Of a DNA stretch of 64,000 nt, positions 36,601 to 47,448 are shown in pieces. Made by a program: the position numbers and the translations under genes. The notes beneath the pieces are model-generated. The model was not told the DNA's origin. It did no database searches and was given only the letters and a program-made list of their open reading frames with translations. The stretch covers positions 9,486,858 through 9,550,857 of the forward strand of contig OZ025214.1 of the NCBI GenBank assembly GCA_964019055.1. Reading direction: 5' to 3'. The stretch is from Anthopleura xanthogrammica. Taxonomy: Eukaryota > Cnidaria > Anthozoa > Actiniaria > Actiniidae. Numbering within the stretch: position 1 is the stretch's first letter; the number at the start of each line of letters is the position of its first letter.

Positions 36601-39600
36601 GCTATCCGATAAACTGATGGAGGGATTGATTAATTTCTTTGGCTATACATTACTAATGATAATAATATTAACTTCTTATCTTATTCATCAACAGCTGAAA
36701 GATCATCCACTATAACAGATAAACAGGAATCAGCAACACCAAGTATGCTAACTCTAGTACTATGCACTATACCGCTATCCGATAAACTGATGGAGGGATT
36801 GATTAATTTCTTTGGCTATACATTACTAATGATAATAATATTAACTTCTTATCTTATTCATCAACAGCTGAAAGATCATCCACTATAACAGATAAACAGG
36901 AATCAGCAACACCAAGTATGCTTACTCTAGTACTATGTACTATACCGCTATCCAATAAACTGATGGAGGGATTGATTAATTTCTTTGGCTATACATTACT
37001 AATGATAATAATATTAACTTCTTATCTTATTCATCAACAGCTGAAAGATCATCCACTATAACAGATAAACAGGAATCAGCAACACCAAGTATGCTTACTC
37101 TAGTACTATGCACTATACCGCTATCTGATAAACTGATGGAGGGATTGATTAATTTCTTTGGCTATACATTACTAATGATAATAATATTAACTTCTTATCT
37201 TATTCATCAACAGCTGAAAGATCATCCACTATAACAGATAAACAGGAATCAGCAACACCAAGTATGCTTACTCTAGTACTATGCACTATACCGCTATCCG
37301 ATAAACTGATGGAGGGATTGATTAATTTCTTTGGCTATAGTAGTATAATCCAGGGGGGGAAGTAATTAGACCACTAATGGAATCCTTAGCCCTATGTTAC
37401 TACAAGTGTAGCTTAAAGGCTTAAACTTATGAAACCCTTGGCAGACTTTACTATAGAATCTGGGTTTGAACCAAGTTCTATGATTAACCTGCTAATAAGC
37501 ATGTGAAATTAATTGCCCATTTTGCTAATAACGCCTTTGTTACCCTTCAATATATCTACAGATACTTGGAACAACACAGTGAAAAAAGAGGAAATATTTA
37601 GACTAACTTCAAATGTCCCTATCGAGGATGAGAATGATTTTTGGCTGAATTTCGTCTGCTTTTTGTGCTTCAAAATGTTCATGTTTAAAATTTCATGAAA
37701 TTGCTACAAATTAAGGAACCCAAATTAATAATAACCAACGTTTAACTGAAACAATAAAACTGTGTTTTTATTCCCTTAACTACTTTGGGTATTAAAATAC
37801 TGTACAAACTACAATTTTAAAACAATGGTTGTTGATATTCAGATTTCTGACTTACTAACATGTATCTTCTTCATCTTTTGCAGAAACAGTCCAAGGTTCC
37901 AGAGCTGGTAAGACAATTATTTTGACTATTCCACTAGCTGTGAGAATGAAAATAAATAAAATTAACATTCATAATTTGAGGTTAATCCAAGCTGCAGATC
38001 AAAGCTAATTTTCCTTACTATAATGAGAAAAAAAATCAAAAACATTAAATCCTTAACAAGATTTTTCTCTTATTAGAATCAGAAAACCTAGTTGATGAAT
38101 CAGAAGAGTCAGATGATGAATCAGAGATTAACCAACTTAAAGAAAGTTTACCTGGAATTAATGTGAGTATTGTGGAGAACCATTGAGTATATAATTATCT
38201 AGGAATTAATAAACATTTTTTGTAAGACAAAAAACTACTCCCAAGGTACTGTACTGTACCTTTTACAAGGCATGGATAAGGGACTAGTCAGAAATTAGCA
38301 GGGGAAGGGGGTGTAGAAAATTTTGCTATTTTACGCTAAATCAAAGGAGAGACTGGGGTCACATAAAATTTAAAATCTCCACCCCACCTCCTTGCTTATT
38401 TCTGACAAATAAGGCAAAAAAATTTGGTTCCATTAATTTTGATATTCTCCAACTCCTGTATTGTCCCAGCAGACCACATCCTCAAGAAGAAAATCTGCAG
38501 CTACAATTGAAGGTGATGTTGTTCAGTTGAATGGTAAAAGTTGATTAATACTGTAGTTGTTTGTGGGGACTCTTAAACTCTTAACTTATAGATCAATATC
38601 AGGAATTGAATTTGAAATAACCTTCCTATAAACCCTGGGTAATACAATGATGTTTTACCACCCCAGACATTTTTTGTACAATTAATGATGCCTCTTATGA
38701 TATCACACCATTAGTTGAAGCACTTGAATGTAAAAAATGATCTTAATCTTCCAGTATCTAGAAAATACCTTGATCAAGACAGTGAAGAAGAGGATGTAAG
38801 TTTAATAATTATTGTATTGGTATCAATACCTTAAAATTCGTAAAGTGTAAATTATCATATATATCATATATCTTTCAATTACAGCAGAATTCTGAAGATG
38901 ACTTATCTTCAATATATGAACCAACGCCTGAGGAGTTAAATCTCTCTAGTACCACAGATGAAAATCTTACTGAGGATGATGAGGTAAGCAAATTATAAGA
39001 TTATTTATGTGACTAACTTCAATACTCATGTAGTCTGCACAAGGAAATTTTTATATTTCCATATGTGCCAATAATTAAGCAGCTTTATAACTAATGATCT
39101 GCATATATCAACCATATTTCCCCTTAAATAATATCACAAAAGACTCACAAACTAGCTGGTTGATTAGATCCTCAGTTCAGCTCCCATCAATTTTTTTTTG
39201 TGACTGATCATACAAACCAGGCACCCCAACTTATTCATCTAAATGTACAGTAGGTGTACTATTGTGGTTCAAGCATTTTAACTGTAGATAACAATTTTTG
39301 GAAAACAATTTGGAAGAAAAGTTTTTGAAAAAACTTTCTGTTTTCATAAAAAGTTTGTGGAGGTGTCAATTCATTTGAATTTGTCTGCTGGTTCATTACC
39401 ATAAGCTGTTACAATAAATTTATTGGTGGTTTTCACCTACCGGTACGTCATCACAGGGTCATCATGATTTTCAAAAGTGTAATTTCGCATTGTATAAAAA
39501 ATGAGTTTCATATTCTTATAAAGCAGTCAAAACTACATATGCTGGTCAAGTTTCAAGACTGGATGATGGCTAGTGAACACTAGCGTGGACTGCGTCTGTG

Positions 39601-42600
39601 TTTCTAATGAAACAGTTATCGTAGATTAATAATTTTACGTAGTGAAAATGGAAACTGACGTTTCGGACGTTAGTCATTGACTCTGACGAAGGACTAACGT
39701 CCGAAACGTCAGTTTCCATTTTCACTACGGTGTAAAACTTATTAATCTACGATATAAGTTTCAAGACTGTGGAGCATTTCGTCACAGAGTTGTGGTTGAG
39801 CAAACACATTTAAGAGATTTTTGGTAAAAATAAATGGAGCGGCCATCTAGGTGTTCCATGAAGGGACATCAAGATGGCGGTCAAAACTTCAAAGCCTTGA
39901 AATGATAGAAGATTAAAAAAATTTACATTATATTATAGAAATTATAATAGATAAATAGATATTCTAAATGCGTTTGTGGCAAAAACACTTCAACTTTGTT
40001 AAATTATATTGAATTTTCCACAAATTTAATCTTCAGTAACCAAACATCAAATTGACTTTAAAAATCACTGATTCCTAAAACATTTATTCCTTGTATTTGC
40101 AGTTCACGTGTGAACATTGCTTGTATTTGCGTTACTTTGCATTTGTCTTCCTCGTGTGAACTTGACTTAACTGTTCAGCTAGAAACAGGTGGAATAGAAG
40201 AAAAAAACATAAAAAAAAACAGCAAAACATTAATTTTGCTAACATTTTTAACTTCAAATGACAGAAGTTTTTCATGGGCCATATATATGAGTACATGCTT
40301 TTAATAACATTATTTTTAATTTAAGTATATTTCAATGATATATCCAAAGGATAGCGAAGATGAAACCTTACTCAAGAAATACAGAAAAAGACAGGCAGAA
40401 GGATATGACATTCCTGATCCACATTTTGATCAATGGAAAAAAAGGCAAGAGAGAGAGGTAAGAATATAATCAGGCAATATATCATACACATTTCTAAGTT
40501 GGTTAGTCGAGTCTGATTTGCTGGGCACACTACCTTTATACTGGTTTTTCCACAAGTAAAACCCAGGTAAAATTCGTCAAACTTTGTCAAAAGTTTCATC
40601 TTGGTACACTGTTTTGGAAATCCAAAAAGAAGTTATAGGGTACCGGGCAAAATCTGAGGATGTTTTCCTTTTAAAACATGCATGGTTTGGATGGTTCCTC
40701 GACATGAAGTGAAATTAAAGGCTCGAGTGCTTTTTTATGCGCGCGCAACATCGTGGGCTCAAGTTGTGTATAAGCACAGGAAGCCCGACATTAAATTATT
40801 GTACATGAATAAAACAGAAATAAATCTGATTTGAACGTCGTACGCTTGATAGCAGAGTAACTTAGTTATCTGATTTAGGTGACGTCAACTATTGAACAGT
40901 TTGACTAAATTCCCTCTAACTTGGGACCAGTTAAGTGTGTAACGCACGCATTAGTAAACCGTCCTCTAAGCTACTCAGCGACGGCAGTTACTTACCGATA
41001 ACGAGGCAACGATTTTAGGAGACCAGTGGCTTGCCTCTTGGAGCCCCCCCCCCCTCCCCCTTCTTAACATATTTTTTTCACTTTACCCCTCTCCTTTCAA
41101 GTCATTTTTTGGTGGCCCCCCCTTTAATCAGATGCCCAACCCTTAATCCCACCACCTGCCTTCCCAATAAAAAATGAACGGCACCTTATGAACCATAATT
41201 ATATAAATTAAGGTAGCTGCATAGAGGAACCCTGGCTCTGGGTACGAGATCGTTGGTCTGTGCGCTTTTGTTGGGGAGGGATACGGTTTTTGAACTCTCC
41301 CTATCCTTTCCCGCCTCTCCCGAAACCCCGCAAACTGTAGACGCAGGACGTAGGTCGGTAGGAAACAACAAGTGAGATGAAAAAAAGCCACTTTGATGGT
41401 GGTAAGACAAAAGATAACAGTTGTTATAGTATAAAGCTCAATTTCGCGCTTTTCTTTTCATCTTGAAGGTGCGAGAAGAGTTTCTAACAGCCAACGTGTC
41501 TCAGAACTCCAAAAGTCACTCTTTTTGCAGCGTTTAACTTTCCAGCGCTAAAAGTCCTAATGATGTTTGGATTTTTAAAACTCAAATTCCAAAAATATAT
41601 GTTATACCCTAAGCAAGCATAAAATAATTTACTGATTTCTAATTTCTAATTTAAGAAAACCATCAAGAAGACACGCATGAATCGCGGGGAGCATAATCAT
41701 TATGATGATAACACTTATGACAGAGGTATATTTTTCTCATGATCAACAATTAAATCAACCAACCAACCAACCAACTAACACACAAACTAACCAACCCACC
41801 AACCCATCAACCCATGGCCACCAATCCACCAACCAACCAACCGGCGAACAACCAACCAACCCACCAACCCACCAACCCACCAACCCACCAACCCACCAAC
41901 CCACCAACCCACCAACCCACCAACCCACCAACCCAGTTTCTACCTGATATGATTGACTCATACATCGTTCGTTCGTTCGTACATTTATTAAACAGAGCTC
42001 TTGAAGTTGCCGCCAAAGAAAAAAAAACGGAAAAATGTTTATACCAGTTCAGAAGAAGAAGGAGATGGGGAAAGGTAAAACACAATGTTAAATTGTGCAT
42101 CCGGCTTACGCTTGTATTTAATAAATATATTGTTTGCACTCTAGATATTTCAAAAAGGTTGATGGAGCACACTATCAAACATCTAGAGATAGGCATGGAA
42201 AAAATTATTTACTTTAACTTTTACCGCCACCCGGTTGGCTTAGTTGGTGGAGCGCCGGACTTGCGTGCGGAAGGTCGCGGGTTCGATACCCACCGACAGG
42301 ATCTTTCACTCGCTGTCTTAAAATAACTGAGAAGGTGCTGCCTTTGTAATAACATCTACAAATGGTTAGACCTTCACATGGCTTGGATGACCACGCTAAT
42401 GGTGGTTCCGTCTCTCCACACTACCTAACCCTGCATTGGAGGGACGTAAAAGAACCACTGAGGACGTAATAAAACCCTGGCAGTGACTACCCTCAGTGCC
42501 TACACTTCAAACTAACCATCTCTGTCATATCTCATTGTAAAGCGCCTTTAAATATATATACATATTCAATATTATTATCATTAATATGATGTTTCAACTT

Positions 42601-45600
42601 TTCTTGGATAACAGCTGTGATTTTTATTTTCGATACAGGGAATTGTCGCCAAAAGAAAGAATCAAAAGAGTATTTTCATATAGCTCTAGAAAAGAAATAG
42701 AGAAAGAGAAAGACAGGTGAGCGTCCTTTGGCAAATTGTTTTTGAATAAGAAAATTTAACAAAGCGAAACGAAACAACTGAAAACGAAATGAAGCGCGGC
42801 TGCTAATAATGCACAGTGCAGACTAATGTAATGTTGCTGGTTAAACTCCAAGCAGTCGCGCTTTTTCGGATACGGAGGTAACCACCAAGGCTGGTTTGGG
42901 ACGGACCATAAGAAAGGGGGTTTGTCACATACATATGTTTTTTTTAAGTTGCATGGCAATAATCTCCCCCCCCCACCCCCATGACTTTTCTAATGGTCCG
43001 CATGGTCCACCCTTTATTCAAGTGGATAACGCGATGTTTGATGTTTTTTTCGACAGGCCAAAGAAGCCAACTGAATATGAACCAGGTCAGCCTCTTTAGT
43101 TGCGTAAATTTTGTAGTAAATTAGGGACCAGACATTATTTAATTAGGAGGGGGGTGGAAAAGAAAAGAAAATGAAATATGGGGGGTCCTAAAATATCAAA
43201 AGGATAGATAAGGGGGTATTGAAAGCCTATTAAAAATAGGACATCTATACATGCAATAGAGCTTATTGTTCTGTTTAGCCAATTACAATTAGTGATACTA
43301 AGCGGTGCGAGACATCTGTACTTAAGAGGTTTATTTTGCTGCAATTATATCTTAGCTTTTCTCTCACCTCTTTGCCTCCTTTGCTGGTTCCTTATCTTTC
43401 CGCTAAGGGGCTGGACTAATTCCATAAGTCGTAGTTTTTGCTCCTTATTGGGTACCGACTTCAGAATCAACAAAGAACGAAAACACCGAATTAGTCTAGT
43501 CCCTTAGAGGGAATATAAGATTTAATTAAAGCTCATAGGTTGTTTTTGACATAATTTTCATTTCCAGGCAATTCAAGGGTCGAGGATAACGACCAAAGCG
43601 GAGACGACGCTGATTTCAAAGGAAGTGAGTATGCATGTAAAATGCGCGCATAGCCTGAGTATCAGGCTTATCCGAGAGAGACTGAGGAGAGGGGAAGGGA
43701 GGGCTTCGGAGAGCCTGAAACCACTAAATTGTTCTTTATTATGCAAGGGGTTAAAAGAATCGGATCTGGACTAATATACCTCTTTAGCTTCGTATGCAAA
43801 ATGCCCATTTCAGACCTTAGTGTCATTCCCTCGAGAAATGTTCTTTTGTTAAAATATTTACACATGAAAGAATCAACTCCCAAGAGTGCTAGTGGCATCA
43901 CGTGGTCTGAAATAGGCACAACAAACAACGAAGCTAAAGAAGTCTATTAGCCAATTATGTCATGTAGAAACCTAACACACGTTGACGCGTCGGTAACTAT
44001 TGTCTTACTAGAATTCTAAAAAGGGAGATTTCAAACCCGAAAGGAACACTTTTGGCGAGTGGACGAGCTCTTGCATAGGCAACCCAGCGAACGCTCCAAG
44101 AGCATCTACTTGAAATTGAATCAAAAACTCGCAACGTGTTGCCACATCCGAAAATCGTTTTGCCCGGCTTGTTACACATATCAATTTCTCGCGCATCAGC
44201 GTATCGCGAAAAATCTTCGTTGCAATCGTCTTGTGTTACATCAGCTTAATCTAGACCGGTTAAGGTAATATATAGTTTTTGATATATTTCTTGTTTCTGA
44301 TATGCAATTGTTTGTCTTAGTTAAAGTGCAGACGACTCACAAATCAAGGTTTAACACCAGAGTGTATGATAAGAAACATTCCTGTTTCTACTGCAATAAG
44401 ATGTACAGTAAAATTGGCAGACATCTCGAGAACGTCCATGGCTCAGAAGCTGAGGTCGCACAGGCCACGAGTTTTCCCAAAAACTCGAAGAACAGACGAC
44501 ATGCACTTGACGACCTTCGACGAAAAGGTGATTTCCATCATAACGCCAAGGTCTTAAGCAGTGGACAGGGCGATCTTATTGTTTGTAAAAGACCGACACA
44601 AGGGGAAGAGGTCAGCTCAAATTCTTTTCTTCCGTGTTCGGGCTGTCAGGGATTTTACAGGAGAGAAGAACTGTGGAGGCACGCCAAACTCTGCACAGAA
44701 AAACAGAGCGAAGTGAATAAGGACAGCGTGCAAAACAACCGCCGTTATGTTTTGGATGGAAAGATGATGCTGATTCCATTCACCTGCCCCAAATCAAGCC
44801 CCATGTTAAATGAAAGGGTGCTCAAGAGGATGAAAAATGATAACATCGCATTCCGTGCACAGAGGGATGATCTCATTCTGATGTTTGGAACGTCCCTGAT
44901 CGAAAAAGGCGGAGTAGTACAGCCAGAAGACGTGTCCCAAAGAATGCGACAGCTTGCAAGACTACTGATACAGCTCAACAAAACGCAGGAGGGGTCATTG
45001 GAGTTTTTCTTGAAGCCGGAGAACTTTGACCTGGTTATCATGGCAGTAAAATCCCTCTGTGAATTCGAGCCCCAGAAGCCTGATGAAGTTAAGACTCCAT
45101 CCCTCGCTTTGAAAATAGGGCACGCCCTTACGAGGTGCCTTAAAATATTGAAGGGGAAGGCGCTTAGGGAAAAAGACGACGAGCTGCTAAAAGATTGCAC
45201 AAACTTTCTTGCACTCGTAGAGTCAGAATGGGGCGACAAAATCTCATCTTTTTCCCTTGCTACACTAAGTAAGAGGAAGAGGAATAATGTGGAATTGTTG
45301 CCTCTTGCAAGTGATTTACAAAAAATCAAGACCTACATGGAAGATAGCATGAAGGTGCTTTCCGAGACGCTCCAGGACGCCCCTACTCCAGATGTCTGGG
45401 GAGAGTTATGCCAGGTTACAGCATCACGACTAATAATTTTCAACAAGCGGCGTTCGGGCGAGGCTTCGAGACTGCTTTTAGAAGATTACGAAAACCGCCC
45501 AAATTGGGGTGATGCCCGTTGCCAAGAGATTTACCAAAGTTTGCACCCTTTGGAATCGCAACTTTGCAAAAGGTAAGACATATATTGGACTGACGCATTC

Positions 45601-47448
45601 CATAAGATTTCCTTTTTGTTACCATCCAAAACACAAAGGAGCGAAAACTATTTAGCGACAAATCTCCAAAATGTCATTTAATAACATTCACATTGCGGGG
45701 AGGCTTTCAGGTTATTGTTGAGGGGCATGCCCCCCAGAAAAAAATTAAATTTAGAAGCTTGGAAATGCAATTTTGATCATTCTGGGTATTGAACTCTTCT
45801 CTAAAAATATTCTAATTCTGTCACATTACTTGTCCATAGTTTTTACCCCCCCCCCCCCCCCGGTAAAAAAAATTCAGAGCCCCCCTTCCTTTTGTGATTT
45901 TTTTTCCGAAGCCCCCCTACTTTCCCTCCAGCCCCCTGAGGCATAATTAATGAAGAGTCCCTAATAAGGCTTCGAAAACAAAGAAAACAACCAATTGCAA
46001 GTCCTCTGAACCTCTTTCAAAGTCGTTTCTGTCTTGTACGTCTTGCCGGCTCCTTGATCTCTAATTTGCGAAGAATCAACGTGTGAATTGAGATCAGAAC
46101 TTACTCGTAACTTCCAAAATCAAGACGACCCTCTAAGTGGCATATTTTACAACCAGTCTAATTCGATAACCACGAAAACGTGAAGAATTAGAGTAAACTT
46201 TTAGACATAAACAGATTTCTTTGTCGATCACCTTCCTCTCAATAAGATTTTTGCTAGCACCAAATCCCAGTTTGCGCAGTACGGGACCCGATTTTTTTTG
46301 CAACTTTAAAAATCGGGAAAGTACTAAAATAAGAAATACCATCGAAAAATAGTTTTCCAAGATCATTAGAATTGGTGCACGGTAATTTAATGGATTTTAC
46401 TGATTTTTTTCTTTATAGATTAGATTTGGTAGAGATAAGAGGCAAAAGGGGAAGAATTGTCCCTATCATTCTAACCCCGGAAGTCAAAAACAGCATTGAC
46501 TTGTTGGTGAAACACAGAAATGCTGTTGGTATAGCAGATACCAACCCTTATGTGTTCGCAAGAGTAAAGAGCAGTTCAAATACTTACTTCCGGGGCTGGG
46601 ACTGCTTGAGGAAAGTGACGGGCGAACTGAAGCTTCAACGACCAAAAGCGCTAACAAGTACGAAGCTTCGAAAGAAGAAGAAAAAGAAGAAGAAGAAGAA
46701 GAAGAGAAGGATGACGAAGAACCTATAGGTAATCTAAAAATATTTTTATTTCCCTGTGTATCAGTTGTGAGGAATGCAATGTATTCTTTCCTTTATCTTT
46801 TTTGTTTTTGTTTCCATCAGTTAACTACATTATTCCTCACGCTATGAGAGTGCACGTTTCTCTTCCCTTTTCCTCTACTCCGATAAAGGATTATTAACGT
46901 CTGTAAGCAAATTAAACACATGTCGTTTTATTATACAGAACACGAAAGTCAAGAGGGCAGTCAAGGCAATACTAAAAAGAAGCCCTATGTACTGATGAAA
47001 ACAAAAAGTAAGACATTTAAGGTGTACATATATGTTTAGCATGAAATTTTGGAAAACCACTGATGAGAAACAAAGTCAATTGCAAAATTGGTTCCAATGA
47101 ATTATGACCCGCTAATTGTTAAATAGAAATAAGAGATTCAGTATACCCGGTTACGAGAGACGAGTGCTCAATCATTACATTCGATTCAATTTCAGTAAGG
47201 AGCTAATATCCTCGTGATCTAAAATATTTTTTTGCTCAGAACCAACAATCAAGAAGCTTTGGTCAAAACAGGACAAAGCATCTATTCTGAAGTTCTTTGA
47301 CCGTAATTTACGGAATCTGAAAGTGCCTGGAAAGAAAGAGTGCGAGGCCTGCATAAGGGGAGTTGACATCAAAGGCAGAGACTGGTACCAAGTAAAGTAC
47401 TGTGTGCATAACGAAATATGCAAAAGGAAAAAGCTGTTAAAGAAATGA
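30650..47448 (+). CDS. KMT5A-like SET domain and tyrosine-recombinase-like fusion gene
   Basis: Predicted coding exons, all with AG/GT borders and matching phases: 30650-30673, 31233-31329, 31992-32163, 32698-32891, 32987-33019, 33660-33689, twenty 48-nt mini-exons (33951-37261), 37884-37907, 38077-38162, 38470-38533, 38755-38795, 38885-38983, 40326-40457, 41656-41725, 41996-42074, 42639-42716, 43057-43085, 43568-43624, 44321-45572, 46419-46728, 46939-47007, 47240-47448. The product is about 1,370 residues: N-terminal SET methyltransferase domain, a Ser/Thr-rich repeat, acidic and Lys-rich linkers, two zinc fingers, a recombinase-like core and a Cys-containing C-terminus. The start follows from the frame MSNQAKSS, which splices in phase to NRGKTDHF. 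The SET domain would methylate lysine in the nucleus; the recombinase part is probably inactive. One frame change inside 46419-46728 is needed, so the gene may be a pseudogene or the assembly may be wrong there. From memory, similar multi-copy genes occur in fish and cnidarians. Confidence 0.75.
30806..30994. mobile_element. MITE with AGGGGCRGATCCAGG ends (copy 1)
   Basis: Starts AGGGGCAGATCCAGGG and ends CCTGGATCTGCCCTG, imperfect inverted repeats of about 16 bp, in the first intron of the SET gene. The same ends occur at 59,269-59,605. Confidence 0.65.
31030..31140 (-). mobile_element. SINE fragment (GGTTTTCTCCAGGTTCTC family)
   Basis: The reverse complement of this stretch (CTTGAGGGTTTTCCTCCAGG, then TTCTAAATT) matches 32,295-32,375. 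It lacks the tRNA-like head, so it is a truncated copy lying in the first intron of the SET gene. Confidence 0.6.
31233..32891 (+). CDS. SET-domain exons of the fusion gene
   Basis: Three exons (31233-31329, 31992-32163, 32698-32891) spell a compact SET domain of the KMT5A/SET8 type: GQGVFANKSFEKNDFLLEYK (SET-N), LISEEEAERREKLYD, YGIPICIDATYTEGLGRLVN and ELRYDYG (post-SET Tyr). The last exon has two usable acceptors three bases apart; the one at 32,697 gives CIDAT, which fits the family better than the extra Ser. The usual NHS tripeptide reads NDS; the Asn needed for cofactor binding is kept while the His is replaced. Family knowledge: SET domains transfer methyl from S-adenosylmethionine to lysine, and KMT5A acts on histone H4. 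The substrate here is not known. Confidence 0.88.
31438..31630. repeat. Long palindrome in SET gene intron
   Basis: Arms of about 95 bp; the inner 35 bp are nearly perfect (TCACTCAACCAGAACATGCA facing its inverse around position 31,540) and the outer part is imperfect (AAACCATGA / TCATGGTTT). Probably a fold-back MITE. Confidence 0.75.
31669..31768. repeat. Imperfect 100-bp palindrome
   Basis: CAATTATTCACCAAAGGTGA and GTGATTATTGGTGGTATTTACC face GGTAAATATTTATCAATAAT and CCTAAGGTGAATAATTG. A likely MITE in the second coding intron. Confidence 0.65.
32215..32400 (+). mobile_element. tRNA-derived SINE (GGTTTTCTCCAGGTTCTC family)
   Basis: Box-B-like GACCCAGGTTTAAGCCCTGC, then a body with TCGAGGGTTTTCTCCAGG and TTCTCTGGTTTTCGTCCCTC. 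Two relatives are in the window (31,030-31,140 inverted and 53,268-53,372). It lies in the intron between the SET exons. Confidence 0.6.
32531..32550 (+). repeat. Poly-G tract of 20
   Basis: An uninterrupted run of 20 G in a SET gene intron, with a 16-G run at 30,428 on the same strand. Such runs can form quadruplexes and are assembly-prone. Confidence 0.9.
33873..37345 (+). repeat. 173-bp tandem repeat carrying a phase-preserving mini-exon, 20 copies
   Basis: A 173-bp unit (161 bp in two copies) is repeated head to tail. Each holds CTTATTCATCAACAG (acceptor), a 48-nt open segment and AGTATGC (donor). The 48 nt encode 16 residues, reading TERSSTITDKQESATP when joined copy to copy, entering and leaving in phase 1. 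Mini-exon starts: 33951, 34124, 34297, 34470, 34643, 34816, 34989, 35162, 35335, 35508, 35681, 35842, 36015, 36176, 36349, 36522, 36695, 36868, 37041 and 37214. Copies 2 and 3 encode Lys for Gln, copy 8 Leu for Ser, copies 14 and 16 Leu for Pro. The flanking exons are also phase 1, so any number of copies can be spliced without frame loss. Confidence 0.9.
39617..39754. mobile_element. 138-bp fold-back MITE
   Basis: TATCGTAGATTAATAA at the left and ATTAATCTACGATA at the right; the inner arms GTGAAAATGGAAACTGACGT and TTTCGGACGTTAGTC are followed by their inverse around GACTCTGACGAAG. It lies in the SET gene intron 38,984-40,325. Confidence 0.8.
41755..41937 (+). repeat. CCAACCCA-type microsatellite
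   Basis: A tract of CCAACCAA and CCAACCCA repeats fills most of the intron between the exons ending at 41,725 and starting at 41,996. It reads open on both strands (PTNPPTHQ, WVGGLVG), which is a repeat artefact. Confidence 0.9.
42224..42590 (+). mobile_element. tRNA-derived SINE (GGTTGGCTTAGTTGG head)
   Basis: The head has an RNA polymerase III box A (TTGGCTTAGTTGGTGGAGCG, 42,235-42,254) and box B (GGTCGCGGGTTCGATACCC, 42,273-42,291) with tRNA-like spacing. A body of about 250 bp follows, ending in GTAAAGCGCCTTTAAATATA and an ATT-rich tail. It is not a functional tRNA gene: there is no clean acceptor stem closure and the body continues as a transcribed tail. It lies in a SET gene intron. 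Confidence 0.8.
44321..45572 (+). CDS. Large exon: two zinc fingers and N-terminal recombinase core
   Basis: This 1,252-nt exon enters in phase 1 from the exon ending at 43,624 (ATT AAA GTG CAG). It first encodes a C2H2 finger (CFYCNKMYSKIGRHLENVH), then a Cys-Cys-His-Cys finger (CSGCQGFYRREELWRHAKLC), then a long helical segment. It ends with FNKRRSGEASRLLLED, which I align with the first catalytic Arg box of tyrosine recombinases (R-x-x-E, as in XerD), followed by LESQLCKR at the splice site. The upstream ATG at 44,302 lies in the intron and is not the real start. Base composition is more balanced than in the surrounding introns, as expected of a long coding exon. Confidence 0.8.
45847..45861 (+). 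repeat. Poly-C tract
   Basis: About 15 C in a row, amid other AGCCCCCC-rich sequence in the last large intron of the SET gene. Confidence 0.9.
46419..46728 (+). CDS. Recombinase core exon, truncated in a GAA tract
   Basis: It joins the previous exon in phase 2 (LCKR then LDLVEIRGKRGRIVPIILTP) and continues through NPYVFARVKSS, YFRGWDCL and KALTSTKLRK. The last block fits the second Arg box of tyrosine recombinases. A (GAA)n tract then follows directly, and the histidine boxes and the catalytic Tyr expected about 40-60 residues later are absent. In the same frame the tract gives poly-Lys and a stop at 46,726; one frame over it gives KEEEKEEEEEEEKDDEEPI and reaches the donor at 46,729 in the phase the next exon needs. 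An exon-internal deletion plus frame change is the simplest reading. Confidence 0.7.
46939..47448 (+). CDS. C-terminal exons of the fusion gene
   Basis: Two exons (46939-47007 and 47240-47448) encode an acidic/Gln segment, then KKLWSKQDKASILKFF, VPGKKECEACIRG and DWYQVKYCVHNEI, ending at TGA (47,446-47,448). The VPGK-x-x-C-x-x-C and W-x-x-VK-x-x-V-x-N pattern is what I remember as the conserved tail of the same recombinase-like family, so its presence after the broken core argues that the locus is one gene rather than two. Confidence 0.72.

Noticed and set aside
33873..37345. Regular 173-bp repeats as a CRISPR-like array
   Set aside because: The whole unit is repeated with no variable spacers, and the genome is eukaryotic. 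It is a tandem repeat containing an exon.
42224..42300. A tRNA gene
   Set aside because: Boxes A and B are present, but there is no proper acceptor stem and the sequence continues into a SINE body and tail.
41702..42326. Pro/Thr/Asn-rich and Trp/Gly-rich proteins
   Set aside because: They are translations of the CCAACCCA microsatellite within an intron, extended by chance into the next exon in the wrong frame.
44302..44320. ATG at 44,302 as start of an independent zinc-finger gene
   Set aside because: The acceptor at 44,320 joins the previous exon in phase, and the bases before it form a normal polypyrimidine tract.
44745..45329. Minus-strand open frame of 194 codons
   Set aside because: It is the shadow of the large zinc-finger/recombinase exon on the plus strand, which has domains and matching splice phases.
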